NCBI RefSeq assembly: GCF_010977555.1
Contig: NZ_CP048816.1
Location: 1-64,000, forward strand
Source: Caulobacter rhizosphaerae
Lineage (GTDB): Bacteria; Pseudomonadota; Alphaproteobacteria; Caulobacterales; Caulobacteraceae
Reading direction: 5' to 3'
DNA length: 64,000 bases
Below are positions 50,475 through 59,481 of this stretch, piece by piece. The notes beneath the pieces were generated by a model. That model ran no database searches, had not been told where the DNA came from, and was given only the letters and a program-made list of their open reading frames with translations. Every line of letters begins with the position of its first letter. Position 1 is the first letter of the stretch. Position numbers and translations under genes: made by a program.

Positions 50475-51971
50475 GTGGCGCATTACCGGCTGGAGGTTCA
50501 GGCGTTCAAGCGCAGCGAGGGCCGCTCGGCCGTCGCCGCGGCCGCCTACCGTTCGGCCAGCGTCCTGCGCGACGAGCGCCTGGAGATGGTGTTCGACTAT
50601 TCGGATAAGGGCGGGGTAGTGGCGCAGGGGATCATGGCCCCCGACGGCGCGCCCGCAGCGTTCCTTGAGCGCGAGCGCCTATGGAACGCGGCCGAGGCGG
50701 CCGACAGGCGGGCGGATTCGCGCACGGCGCGCGAGATCCTGATCTCGCTGCCGCACGAGCTCACCGACCAGCAGCGCCATGGTCTGGTGCGGGCGTTCGT
50801 CGCCGAGCACCTCGTCGCCAAAGGCATGATCGCCGACTACGCGCTGCACGATCCGGACGCTCATGGCGACGCCCGAAACCACCACGCCCACATCATGGTG
50901 ACCACCCGCTACCTGACCCCCGACGGCTTTGGCCTGAAGGCCCGGTCGTGGGACAACCCGCAGGCGGTCGGCGAGTTGCGCATGGCTTGGGAGCACGTCC
51001 AGAACCAGCATCTTCGCCAGCATCTGGGACCTGATGCGCCGCAGGTCAGCAGCCGGAGCCTCGCCGACCAAGGCCAGGGCCGCGAGCCGACCATTCATTT
51101 GGGACCGGCGGCTTCGGGGATGGAGCGGCGGGGCGAGCGGTCGGACCGGGGAGACATCAACCGGCGGATCGAGGCGCGCAACAACCAGCGCCGGCAAACC
51201 CCCGGGCAGATCCGCGCCCTGGAGGACCGGATGGCCGAGGGGCGGCCGCGGCGCGCCTACCCGATCGATGCGGTGATCCGCGAGTTCGAGACCATCCACC
51301 AGACCATGATCCGCGAGCGCGACGGCTGGGCCCGCGAGCGCGCCCGTCTGGCCGCCCCCGAGGTCCCCACCAACCGCGCCGTTACGGCCGAGATCCTCGG
51401 CGAGGCCGTCGAGCGCCGCGCCGCGGCCATGCGCCGGCTGGAGTGGACCGAGCGGCGGATCGCGCGTGGGCGGGCCCGGCGCGCGACGCTGATGCGGTGG
51501 ATCCGGAATCCGGCCCGAATGATCTGGGCCGCGCACGCCGAGCTCAACGCCCTGGATCGGGCGCGGGCCCAGGCGGGCCGCGCGGAGCTGGAGGTGAAGG
51601 TACGGGCCGACTGGTTGCGCAGCGAGGGGGGGCGCGCCTATGTGGCCAGCCGTCTGGATCCAGCCAAGCAGGCGGCGGAGGCGTCGCGGCGCGCGGCGCG
51701 GACCCTGGAGCGGAAGATCAAGCGGGCCGACAAGCGCATCGAGAATGTGGCCAGCACGCGGGTCAAGCTGCTGGTGGCGCGAGAACTTGGCCAGTCTAGC
51801 CTTGTGGCTCCGGCCCGAATGGATCTGGGCGTGGGCCAGGCGGTGCGGGAGGTCGACAGGCGCGTGGTCGACGCGGTGAAGGCCCACGCCCCGACGGCGC
51901 AGAAGGCGGCCTTGACCAAGGTCATGGCCCTGGTGCGCGGGCAAATCCCAGGCATCGGTCCGGAGCGCTAG
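50475..51971 (+). CDS. MobA/MobL-type relaxase (MOBQ)
   Basis: A 498-residue relaxase. The N-terminus VAHYRLEVQAFKRSEGRSAV followed by AAAAYRSA is the conserved start of this family and fixes GTG 50475 as the initiation codon. The three-histidine metal motif is in ARNHHAHIMVTTRYL (around residue 137). It cuts oriT and pilots the strand. The C-terminal helicase/primase region of full TraA proteins is absent; the last 250 residues are basic and helical. VirD4 follows 85 bp downstream. Confidence 0.9.
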   Translation: MAHYRLEVQAFKRSEGRSAVAAAAYRSASVLRDERLEMVFDYSDKGGVVAQGIMAPDGAPAAFLERERLWNAAEAADRRADSRTAREILISLPHELTDQQRHGLVRAFVAEHLVAKGMIADYALHDPDAHGDARNHHAHIMVTTRYLTPDGFGLKARSWDNPQAVGELRMAWEHVQNQHLRQHLGPDAPQVSSRSLADQGQGREPTIHLGPAASGMERRGERSDRGDINRRIEARNNQRRQTPGQIRALEDRMAEGRPRRAYPIDAVIREFETIHQTMIRERDGWARERARLAAPEVPTNRAVTAEILGEAVERRAAAMRRLEWTERRIARGRARRATLMRWIRNPARMIWAAHAELNALDRARAQAGRAELEVKVRADWLRSEGGRAYVASRLDPAKQAAEASRRAARTLERKIKRADKRIENVASTRVKLLVARELGQSSLVAPARMDLGVGQAVREVDRRVVDAVKAHAPTAQKAALTKVMALVRGQIPGIGPER

Positions 51972-52055
51972 AGCGCCCTGGGTGTAGGCGCCCCTGGAGA
52001 AATGCGGAATTGCCGCTGGCCAGCGCTTGGCTTCTGGTGGGCTCACGGAGCCCGC

Positions 52056-53981
52056 ATGTCCCTGACCGCCAAACTCCGCTGGCTTTTGCCCTTGAGCGTC
52101 CTGCTGGCGCTGGCGGGCCTTTCGGCCGCCGCCCAGACGGCCGGCCAGCTCTTTGACTACCCCGCGCCGTTCGGGCCCGGTTGGGGTCAGATCGGGTCCG
52201 TCAGGCTCTACGCGCCGTGGTGCTTTGTCGAATGGTACGGGCGCTACGGCGGAGCCTATCCGCAAGCCTTCGATCAGTCGGCCCTGGTGGGTCTTGGCGT
52301 CTTCGTCTGGCCGCTGCTGATGATCGCCGCCCTGACCCGGCGCTTCGTGGCCAGGCCGCGGCCGTTCGGGACGGCCGCCTGGGGACGGCTCGCCGACGCC
52401 CGCGCCGCCGGCCTGCTCCACGGCGAACAGTTGGGCGGTCGCATCCTTGGCCGGCTCAAGGGCCGTCTGCTGAGCTTCACGGGCGTCGAGCACTGCATCA
52501 TCGTCGGCGCCTCGCGCTCGGGCAAGGGCGCGGGACACGTAGTGCCCACGGTGCTGTCCTGGCCCGAGAGCCTGTTCGTCTACGACCGCAAGGGCGAGCT
52601 TTGGCACATCACCGCCGATCATCGCCGACGGTTCTCCCACACCTTCTATTTCGCGCCGACCGACCCGGACACGGCGCGCTGGAATCCCCTGTTCGAGGTC
52701 CGCAAGGGCCCCATGGAGATCGCCGACATCCAGAACATCGTCGGCATCCTGGTCGATCCGATCGGCCTCAAGCAGGGCAATCTCGACTTCTTCGACCAGA
52801 GCGCCGCCAACTTCTTCACCGGGGTGATCCTGCACGCCCTCTACACCGCGCCCGACGATCATAAGACCCTGACCCATGTTCGGCGGCTGCTGATCGACAT
52901 CGACGCCACCCTGGACGCCATGCTGGGGACCAAGCATCGCCACCGGCCTGACCCGGCGGCGCCCGACGGCCTGGCGCGGGACGCAGACGGCCAACTGATC
53001 GCCGAGGTCCATCCGGAGGTGTGGCTTGGCGCCACCGCGTTCAGGAAGATGGAGCCCAGGGTGCGCTCCAGCGTCCTGGCCACGGCGCAGAAATCGCTCG
53101 CCCTATGGGCCGATCCCCTGGTCTCCAACGCCACGTCCTGGTCGGACTTCTGCATCGGCGACCTGGTCTGCGCCGACGCGCCGGTTAGCTTCTATCTGAT
53201 CACCCCTCAGGCCCACGCCGATCGTCTGGCGTTCCTGGTCCGGGTCATGCTGCGCCAGAGCCTCAACAGCCTGATGGAGACGATCGACGCCGACAGCCGC
53301 GGGCGACGTAAGCGCCATCGCCTGCTGAAAATGCTCGACGAATTCCCCAAGCTCGGCGCCCTGCCGTTCCTGGAGAACGCCCTGGGCGAGATGGCCGGCT
53401 ACGGCGTCTCGGCGCACCTGATCTGCCAGTCGTTCAACGACGTCTTCAAGCACTATGGCGTCCACACCTCGATCTTCGACAACTGCCACGTCACGGCCGC
53501 CTTCGCGACTTCCGAGCCGGGCAGCATCGATCGGATCGTCAAGCGGGCCGGACGCGCGCTGGAGATGCGCGAGAGCTTCAGCGATCCCCGCCTGATGTTC
53601 GCCAAGGGCCATCGGAGCCGCAACCAGGCCGAGGTCGAACGCTACATCCTGGCCGAACAGGACGTGCGGGCCTTGCCGACCGACAAGCAGTTCCTGTTCG
53701 TCAACAACGCCAAGCCGTTGCTGGCCGACAAGATCCGCTTTTTCGAGGACCCAGTGTTCGCCGCGCATGCGCGGGACTTTTTTCACGGCGAGCGGGCCCG
53801 GTTCGTCCAGACCCGCCAAACGCTCGACACCCCCGGGCGCCCGCCCATCGATTGGCTCGGCGTGGCGGCCGTCGAGGCCTATGCACCGCCGATGCAGGCC
53901 GCCGAGGTGGCCCTGGATCTGGCCTGCGCGGATGGTCTCAGCATCGTCGACCTGATCTACAACGATGAGGACGGGTTATGA
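52056..53981 (+). CDS. traG: VirD4/TraG-type conjugative coupling protein
   Basis: A 641-residue type IV coupling protein. Two N-terminal membrane helices (WLLPLSVLLALAGLSAAAQ and LVGLGVFVWPLLMIAAL) precede the ATPase domain. Walker A is IVGASRSGKGAGHVVPTVL (around 150) and Walker B is LLKMLDEFPKLG. The terminal LVDLIYNDEDGL is acidic. It links the relaxosome to the secretion channel. The stop overlaps the ATG of the VirB11 gene (ATGA). ATG 52056 was selected because it starts just before the first membrane helix. Confidence 0.93.
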   Translation: MSLTAKLRWLLPLSVLLALAGLSAAAQTAGQLFDYPAPFGPGWGQIGSVRLYAPWCFVEWYGRYGGAYPQAFDQSALVGLGVFVWPLLMIAALTRRFVARPRPFGTAAWGRLADARAAGLLHGEQLGGRILGRLKGRLLSFTGVEHCIIVGASRSGKGAGHVVPTVLSWPESLFVYDRKGELWHITADHRRRFSHTFYFAPTDPDTARWNPLFEVRKGPMEIADIQNIVGILVDPIGLKQGNLDFFDQSAANFFTGVILHALYTAPDDHKTLTHVRRLLIDIDATLDAMLGTKHRHRPDPAAPDGLARDADGQLIAEVHPEVWLGATAFRKMEPRVRSSVLATAQKSLALWADPLVSNATSWSDFCIGDLVCADAPVSFYLITPQAHADRLAFLVRVMLRQSLNSLMETIDADSRGRRKRHRLLKMLDEFPKLGALPFLENALGEMAGYGVSAHLICQSFNDVFKHYGVHTSIFDNCHVTAAFATSEPGSIDRIVKRAGRALEMRESFSDPRLMFAKGHRSRNQAEVERYILAEQDVRALPTDKQFLFVNNAKPLLADKIRFFEDPVFAAHARDFFHGERARFVQTRQTLDTPGRPPIDWLGVAAVEAYAPPMQAAEVALDLACADGLSIVDLIYNDEDGL

Positions 53982-54934
53982 ATCCAGGCGCGGAGCAAGC
54001 GCTCAATCGCAAGGACAGCGCCCTGCGTCAGGCCCTGGGGCCCGTCCTGGCCTCGGCCTTGGCCGAGGCCTCGGTCGTGGAGGTCATGGTCAATCCGGAC
54101 GGCGCGATCTGGATCGAACGGATCGGGCAGGGGAGAACCTTCAGCGGCCACCACATGGCGCGAGCCGATGCCGAACGGGTCCTGCGCCTGGTCGCCGATC
54201 ATGTCGGCGAGGTCGTCACCCGCGAGCGGCCGCTGGTCGGCGGAGCCCTGCCGCGCTCTGGCGAGCGGTTCCAGGGCGTCTTTCCCCCGATCGCGGCCGC
54301 GCCGAGCTTTTCGATCCGCAAGCGCCCGGAGAGGGTTTTTTCGCTGCAGGACTATGTCGACCAGGCGATCATGTCGGCCGCGCAGGCGGACGTCCTGGCC
54401 CAGGCCGCCGAGCGTCGTGACAACATCCTGATCGCCGGCGGCACGGGCTCGGGCAAGACCACGCTGGCCAACGCCATCCTGGCGCTGCCGGCGTTTCGCG
54501 GCGACCGGGTCATCCTGGCCGAGGACACCGCCGAACTGCAGTGCGTGGCCGACGACCAACTGGCGCTGCTGACCAAGCGCAGCGAGCCGGCGGTGACCAT
54601 GGCCGACCTGGTGCGGGCCGCGCTTCGCCTGCGGCCGGACCGGATCGTTGTCGGAGAGGTGCGCGACGGCAGCGCCTTGGACATGCTCAAGGCCTGGAAC
54701 ACCGGACATCCGGGCGGCCTGGCGACCCTGCACGCCAACAGCGCCGCCGAGGCGCTCAATCGCCTTGAAGACCTGATCGGCGAGGTCGCCCCGGCCATCC
54801 CCCACCGTGCGATCGGTCAGGCGATCGACATCATCGCGTTCATCAAGCGCGCGCCGGCCGGCCGGATGTTGGAGTCGGTCGTCCGGGTGGAGGGATGGCG
54901 CGACGGCGCCTACGCGCTCACGACGATGGCCTGA
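53978..54934 (+). CDS. virB11: VirB11/TrbB-type secretion ATPase
   Basis: A 318-residue hexameric traffic ATPase. Visible are the Walker A NILIAGGTGSGKTTLANAIL (around 148-167), Asp box RVILAEDTAELQC, Walker B-like PDRIVVGEVRDGSALDML and the His box PGGLATLHANS. It energises pilus assembly and DNA transfer. In Ti-like and RP4-like systems TrbB is followed by trbC-L, but here the next genes are unrelated, so the rest of the channel is elsewhere or missing. Confidence 0.93.
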   Translation: MNPGAEQALNRKDSALRQALGPVLASALAEASVVEVMVNPDGAIWIERIGQGRTFSGHHMARADAERVLRLVADHVGEVVTRERPLVGGALPRSGERFQGVFPPIAAAPSFSIRKRPERVFSLQDYVDQAIMSAAQADVLAQAAERRDNILIAGGTGSGKTTLANAILALPAFRGDRVILAEDTAELQCVADDQLALLTKRSEPAVTMADLVRAALRLRPDRIVVGEVRDGSALDMLKAWNTGHPGGLATLHANSAAEALNRLEDLIGEVAPAIPHRAIGQAIDIIAFIKRAPAGRMLESVVRVEGWRDGAYALTTMA

Positions 54935-54956
54935 ACCGCGCCGCGAGGCGGTAGGC

Positions 54957-55364
54957 ATGGGGCCTTTCGTGCGTCATGCTGGCCGCCTGCGGATCAACCG
55001 GCGACGCAAGATGTCTGATCGACGACAACAGCGAGACCCACAGCGTCAGGCCAAGGCCTGGTTCGAGACGCTGAGCGGCCCAGTCTCGACAGACGACATC
55101 GAGGCATGGTTCGCCTGGAGTCGCGATCCAGCTTGCTGGGCGGCCTACGCACGCCTCGCGGTCCAGTCACGACGCCGGGCCGGCGCAAGGCCCTTCACAG
55201 AGCGCGAGCTGCTGGCCGCCCTGGAACGGAGGGCGGACTTGGCCAGCGCGTATCAGGAGGTGTTCCGCCGCGCCGGCCGGCCTGCGGATCTGGCTCATAT
55301 CGCACGACATATGGCGCGCCGATCGCATCGCCGCAGCGCAATCGCTGTAGGCCTGGAGGTCTAG
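54957..55364 (+). CDS. Small protein with FecR N-terminal-like domain
   Basis: A 135-residue basic protein. RQAKAWFETLSGPVSTDDIE followed by AWFAWSRDPACWAAYARL resembles the N-terminal sigma-binding domain of FecR (DUF4880). There is no transmembrane helix or periplasmic FecR domain after it; instead a helical basic tail follows (FTERELLAALERRADLASAY). It could be a cytoplasmic anti-sigma-like regulator, or the resemblance may be accidental. ATG 54957 has GAGG 8 bp upstream; ATG 55011 is an alternative. Confidence 0.55.
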   Translation: MGPFVRHAGRLRINRRRKMSDRRQQRDPQRQAKAWFETLSGPVSTDDIEAWFAWSRDPACWAAYARLAVQSRRRAGARPFTERELLAALERRADLASAYQEVFRRAGRPADLAHIARHMARRSHRRSAIAVGLEV

Positions 55365-55368
55365 ACCC

Positions 55369-55809
55369 TCAGCGGCCTCGTCCGCCCTCGGCGACGCCCG
55401 CGCGTCGCATCAGATCGCCCACCGAAACGCCGCCGACGCGGCAGGTGGCCGCGACGCGGTCATAGCTTTGCTTTTGCGCGACACAGTGCAGGGTCTGGCC
55501 CGCGGTGACGCGATCGAGGGTTCGTCGCGCGGTCGGGCCCTGGGGGCTCTTGAGCTCTGGCGCATGGAAGTCGGCCAGCCGCATCTCCACCCACCGGTCC
55601 GGGGTCGGGCCCAACGCCACGCACAGGCTGTCTCCATCGCCGACATAGGTGACCGGCCCGGAGAAGGCCGAGCCTGGACGCAGATAGGACGGGGCCGGAC
55701 CCCTGTCGGGAATGGCCTTGCACGGATCGGCCAGAGCCTTGCCGGCCTGGCCGAGCAGCGCGGTGGAGACCAGCAGGGGCAGGGCGCGGCGGAGGCGACG
55801 ACCGGACAT
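55369..55809 (-). CDS. SNase-like exported protein
   Basis: A protein of about 146 residues with a signal peptide (RRALPLLVSTALLGQAGKALA). A staphylococcal-nuclease-like (OB) domain follows: VTYVGDGDSLCVALG, WVEMRLADFHAPEL and ARRTLDRVTAGQTLHCVA. The Asp of GDGDS and the Arg in EMRLADF are kept. The family includes thermonucleases and inactive relatives. It is convergent with the FecR-like gene. ATG 55809 is preferred over the longer open frame because the signal peptide starts there. Confidence 0.8.
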   Translation of the reverse strand: MSGRRLRRALPLLVSTALLGQAGKALADPCKAIPDRGPAPSYLRPGSAFSGPVTYVGDGDSLCVALGPTPDRWVEMRLADFHAPELKSPQGPTARRTLDRVTAGQTLHCVAQKQSYDRVAATCRVGGVSVGDLMRRAGVAEGGRGR

Positions 55810-55916
55810 GACCAAACCGGGGACCTTATCTGGGGCTCGTCGCCCGATCGGTGGAGAGGATGGGAAAGGGCCCCGAGCGCTGCAAGGCCTGGCTTTGGGA
55901 GCGCCGCGTCGCCGGC

Positions 55917-57194
55917 TCAACCCTGGCCCAGGATGAGCGTCGGCAAAAAGGTTCGCACCAGGAAACCGCCGCCTGGCCGATTGCCGAGCGCGATCGATCC
56001 GCCGTGCGCCAGGATGGTGCGCCGGGCGATCGACAGCCCAAGACCAAAGCCGCCGCCGGGGCCGGACTTGAACGGCTCGAACAGGCTGTCGAGATCGGCG
56101 GTCGGCGCGCCAGGGCCACGGTCGGCGACCTCGATGCTTGCCCAGCCTGGTTCGTAGGTCAAACTGACGTCGACGATCGACGGGGTCGGCGCGTGCCGCA
56201 CGGCGTTGCGCAGGAGATTTTCCAGAGCCCTCCGGACGAGTTCGGCCTCGCCGCGGACGCTGGGTTCGGCCTGGTCGGCGGCGACCGCGGGCGTGATCCG
56301 CAATTGGACGTCGACGGACTTGCGAGCCGCCTCGAAGGTGGCGTCCGAGACCAGGTCGCGGATCATTTCGGTCAGATCGAAATAGCGATCGGGGTCGGGG
56401 GCGCCGCTCTCCATGCGCGACAGCGACAGAAGCTCGCCGACCATCGCGTCCAGGCGGCGAACCTCTTGATCGATCCGGTCGAGGGCGCCCGACGCCGGGT
56501 CGGGGTTCTGCCGCGCCAGCGCCGCCGCCAACTGCAGGCGCGCGAGCGGTGAGCGCAGTTCATGGGAGATGTCGTCGATGAGGCGGTCGCGCGCGGTGAT
56601 CAGGCGCGCGACACGCTCGGCCATGGTGTCGAAATCCCGCGCCAGGTCGGCCACCTCGTCGCGCCGGCGACCGATCCGCGGACGCAGCCGCACCGTCAGG
56701 TCGCCCTGGGCGAAGCTTTCGAAGGCGGCGCGCAGCCAACGGATCGGATAGGATAGATAGAGCGCCAGGCCGGTGGCGAAGACGAGGCCGGCGACGACTC
56801 CGACCGCGTAAAGCTCGTAGGGTTGGCGGCCGCGAACCGGCGCTGGCATGCGGTAGAAAATACGGAACGTCTCTCCGTTCGGCGCGCGCACGCGCGTCGC
56901 ATAGCCCTCGGTCTGCGGAGGCCGGATGGGCGAGGCGGCCTTAACCGGGACGATGAACAGGTTCGCGTCGCGCCGCGTCGGGTCGATGCTGGCGAGCGCC
57001 TGGGGGCCGCCGTCCCGAACCGCCGCGGCCGCCAGGGCGACAAATTTGGCTCCGGCGGATTCGGCATAGGCTCGTTCCATGGCCGGCCTGAGCGGCAAGA
57101 CCAGGGCGAAGACCAGGACGGTGGCCACCACCATGGCCACATAGGTCAGGCAGAAGGCCGTGAAGATCTTCCAGAACAGACGGCTCTTGATCAT
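55917..57194 (-). CDS. Sensor histidine kinase (CpxA/EnvZ-like)
   Basis: A 425-residue membrane kinase. The first helix is FCLTYVAMVVATVLVFALVL, followed by a periplasmic sensor (about 35-160), a second helix (YELYAVGVVAGLVFATGLAL) and a HAMP region. The phosphoacceptor His is in DISHELRSPLARLQLAA. ATPase boxes follow: N box NLLRNAVRHAPTP, G boxes DRGPGAP and GGGFGLGLSIARR. Its ATG overlaps the response-regulator stop (ATGA). The divergent efflux operon is the likely target of the pair. Confidence 0.93.
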   Translation of the reverse strand: MIKSRLFWKIFTAFCLTYVAMVVATVLVFALVLPLRPAMERAYAESAGAKFVALAAAAVRDGGPQALASIDPTRRDANLFIVPVKAASPIRPPQTEGYATRVRAPNGETFRIFYRMPAPVRGRQPYELYAVGVVAGLVFATGLALYLSYPIRWLRAAFESFAQGDLTVRLRPRIGRRRDEVADLARDFDTMAERVARLITARDRLIDDISHELRSPLARLQLAAALARQNPDPASGALDRIDQEVRRLDAMVGELLSLSRMESGAPDPDRYFDLTEMIRDLVSDATFEAARKSVDVQLRITPAVAADQAEPSVRGEAELVRRALENLLRNAVRHAPTPSIVDVSLTYEPGWASIEVADRGPGAPTADLDSLFEPFKSGPGGGFGLGLSIARRTILAHGGSIALGNRPGGGFLVRTFLPTLILGQG

Positions 57195-57877
57195 GACCAG
57201 GACAGCCGCCAGCCCACGCCTCGCACGGTGTCGATCCTCAAGGCGCCGTCGGTCGCCTGCTGCAGCTTCAGGCGCAGATTGCTGACATGGACGTCGATAC
57301 TGCGATCATAGGTCTCGTGGCGGCGACCCAGCAGGCGCAGCGACAATTCGTCCTTGGTGGTCACCCGCTCGCTGCCCCGCAGCAACATCTCCAGCATGTT
57401 GAATTCGGTGGCGGTGAGGTTGAAGGGCCGCCCGCGCCATTCGACGCGCCGTCGCCCGGCGTCGAAAGCCAGGCCCGGCGGCGTCGCGCGCTCGGCGCGA
57501 TGATCCGCGCGCCCCGGCCGGCGCAGCACCGCGCGCAGACGCGCCGCCAGTTCTTGGGGGTAGTAGGGCTTGGTGATGTAGTCGTCCGCGCCCAGTTCCA
57601 GGCCGACCACGCGCTCGGTGTCGTTGCCCTTCGCCGTCAGCATGACGACCGGAATATCGCTTTGCGCCCGGATCGCCCGAAGGACGTCCAGGCCGCTTCC
57701 GCCCGGCATCATGACATCGAGCAGGACCGCGTCGTCCTGACCCGACAGGGCCTGGGCCAAGCCGTCGGCCGGCGTGTAGACGGCGCGCGCGGAGAAGCCC
57801 TCGCCGACAAGATATTCCGCCAGCATGCTCGTCTGCTCGACATCGTCATCGACCAGCAGGATTCTCAAGCGCTCCAC
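57191..57877 (-). CDS. OmpR-family response regulator
   Basis: A 228-residue regulator. The receiver domain has the acidic pair LLVDDDVEQ, phosphoacceptor Asp in VLLDVMMPGGSG, Thr in VVMLTAKG and Lys in YITKPYYPQEL. The C-terminal winged helix reads FNLTATEFNMLEMLLRGSER and RSIDVHVSNLRLKLQ. GTG 57877 gives the normal N-terminus VERLRILLVDDD; the upstream open frame enters the promoter region. It is divergent from the NodT-MacA-MacB genes across 120 bp that contain direct repeats typical of this family's sites. Confidence 0.93.
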   Translation of the reverse strand: MERLRILLVDDDVEQTSMLAEYLVGEGFSARAVYTPADGLAQALSGQDDAVLLDVMMPGGSGLDVLRAIRAQSDIPVVMLTAKGNDTERVVGLELGADDYITKPYYPQELAARLRAVLRRPGRADHRAERATPPGLAFDAGRRRVEWRGRPFNLTATEFNMLEMLLRGSERVTTKDELSLRLLGRRHETYDRSIDVHVSNLRLKLQQATDGALRIDTVRGVGWRLSWS

Positions 57878-57924
57878 TCCGTTTGATCGGGCTCTTAGGC
57901 TTCGTCGGGCGGCTTGTCGCAGGG

Positions 57925-57941
57925 CCTTACGCAAACCTTAC
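57925..57941. promoter_or_regulatory. Direct repeats between response-regulator and efflux operons
   Basis: CCTTAC occurs at 57925-57930 and again at 57936-57941, an 11-bp period. A third similar word, CTTTGC, follows directly. OmpR/PhoB-type regulators bind tandem repeats with this spacing. Location in the divergent promoter region supports a binding site for the adjacent regulator. Confidence 0.55.
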
Positions 57942-57997
57942 ACTTTGCTTGCGCAATCCTCACCCACCAGACGGCCGGCGACTGGCATATCCTCGCC

Positions 57998-59473
57998 ATG
58001 GCCCCATCCCCCATTGTTTCGCGCCCGGCGCCCACGGACAGGACAGACCCCAGACGATGTGTCCGGGCCGATCGCCGCGTCCTGGTTCCGCTGAGCGCCG
58101 CGGCCCTGACCTTGCTGCTGGGCGCCTGCGCCGTCGGCCCGGACTATGTCGCGCCCTCGCGGGCCAAGCTTGGCGCAGAGGGGCCCTATGTCATGGGACC
58201 TCAAACGCCGACCGGCGACATCGCGCGCTGGTGGACCGGTCTGAACGACCCGGTGCTCGATGGCCTGGTTGAACGGGCCCTTGCGGATAATCTCGACATC
58301 GGCGTCTCCCTGACCCGTCTTCGTCAGGCGCGTGAAGCCCTGGTGCAGGCCCAAGCCGGCCGGCTGCCGACCCTATCGGCGACGGCGAGCTACAATCGCG
58401 CCCTGCTCGACGCCGTCGGCGCGGCCAACACCGGATCTCTTGGACTTGACGCCGGCTATGATCCTGGACTCTTCGGGACCCGTCGTCGGGGCGAGGAGGC
58501 CGCGGCGTCCGACTATGCCGCCGTCGGCCTGGACCTGGCGTCGGCGCGGCGGGCGATCGCCGCGGAAACCGCGCGGAACTACGTGCTGGCCCGGCAAGCT
58601 CAAGCCAATTTGGCCATCGCGCGCGGCGCGCTGGGCATTCAGGCCGATAACCTGGAGATCGCCGGCTTCCGCGGCCAGGCCGGACTGGTCTCGGGGCTGG
58701 ATCTGGAGCAGGCGCGCGCCCAGCGCGCGCAGACGGCCGCCTCTATCCCCGCCTTCGAGCAAGGCTATCGTTCGGCGCTCAATCGTCTGGCCGTGCTGAC
58801 CGGACAAGCGCCTGGCGCAATCGACCGGGAGCTCGCCGCGCCCGGATCGATCCCGCGCGGGCCCGATGTCGTGGCCGTGGGCGTGCCGGCCGATGTCCTG
58901 CGCCAGCGTCCCGACGTGCGGGCGGCCGAACGTCGACTGGCCTCGGCCAGCGCCAGGATCGGCGTGGCGCAAGCCCAACTCTACCCCGCCCTGACGCTCA
59001 GCGGCGATGTCGCTACCGCCGCCACCTCGATCCGAGGGCTGGGCGACGTCGTCACCGGGCGGATCTTCGCCAGCCTTGGGCAGAGCCTGTTCGATGGCGG
59101 GGTCCGACGCTCGCGCCTGCGCGTCCAGCAGGCCGCGGCCGATGAGGCGCTGCTGGCTTACAAGCAGACCGTCCTTGGCGCGCTGGAAGACGTGGGCAAC
59201 GGCATGGCGGCACTGGACGCGTCCCTGTCGCGCGAAACCGAGCTGTCGCGTGCGCTCGACGCGGCGACGATCGCCGCGACCCTGGCGCGTGGCCAGTACC
59301 GCGTCGGCCTGACCGACATCACCACTCTCAACGTCAACGAAGCCTCGCTGCTGTCGGCGCAGACCGGGTTGTCCAACGCCCGGGCCGAACACGCCCTGGC
59401 GGTGATCCAGCTCTATCTGGCGCTCGGCGGCGGCTGGGACGGCGCTGTTCCTCAAGCGTCCGCCCGACCCTAG
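57998..59473 (+). CDS. NodT-family efflux outer-membrane lipoprotein
   Basis: A protein of about 491 residues. The lipoprotein signal has lipobox LLLGAC followed by AVGPDYVAPS, the standard start of the mature RND/MacAB outer-membrane factor. Two TolC-like repeats are visible (WWTGLNDPVLDGLVERAL; VPADVLRQRPDVRAAERRLA; QYRVGLTDITTLNVNEASLL). It forms the outer-membrane channel of the efflux complex. The gene is first of four co-directional genes, with the MacA-like gene 8 bp downstream. Confidence 0.92.
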   Translation: MAPSPIVSRPAPTDRTDPRRCVRADRRVLVPLSAAALTLLLGACAVGPDYVAPSRAKLGAEGPYVMGPQTPTGDIARWWTGLNDPVLDGLVERALADNLDIGVSLTRLRQAREALVQAQAGRLPTLSATASYNRALLDAVGAANTGSLGLDAGYDPGLFGTRRRGEEAAASDYAAVGLDLASARRAIAAETARNYVLARQAQANLAIARGALGIQADNLEIAGFRGQAGLVSGLDLEQARAQRAQTAASIPAFEQGYRSALNRLAVLTGQAPGAIDRELAAPGSIPRGPDVVAVGVPADVLRQRPDVRAAERRLASASARIGVAQAQLYPALTLSGDVATAATSIRGLGDVVTGRIFASLGQSLFDGGVRRSRLRVQQAAADEALLAYKQTVLGALEDVGNGMAALDASLSRETELSRALDAATIAATLARGQYRVGLTDITTLNVNEASLLSAQTGLSNARAEHALAVIQLYLALGGGWDGAVPQASARP

Positions 59474-59481
59474 GACCTCAT

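Noticed and set aside
50679..53012. 777-codon frame antisense to the relaxase and VirD4 genes
   Set aside because: It spans two well-identified plus-strand genes and their spacer; no ribosome-binding site or domain.
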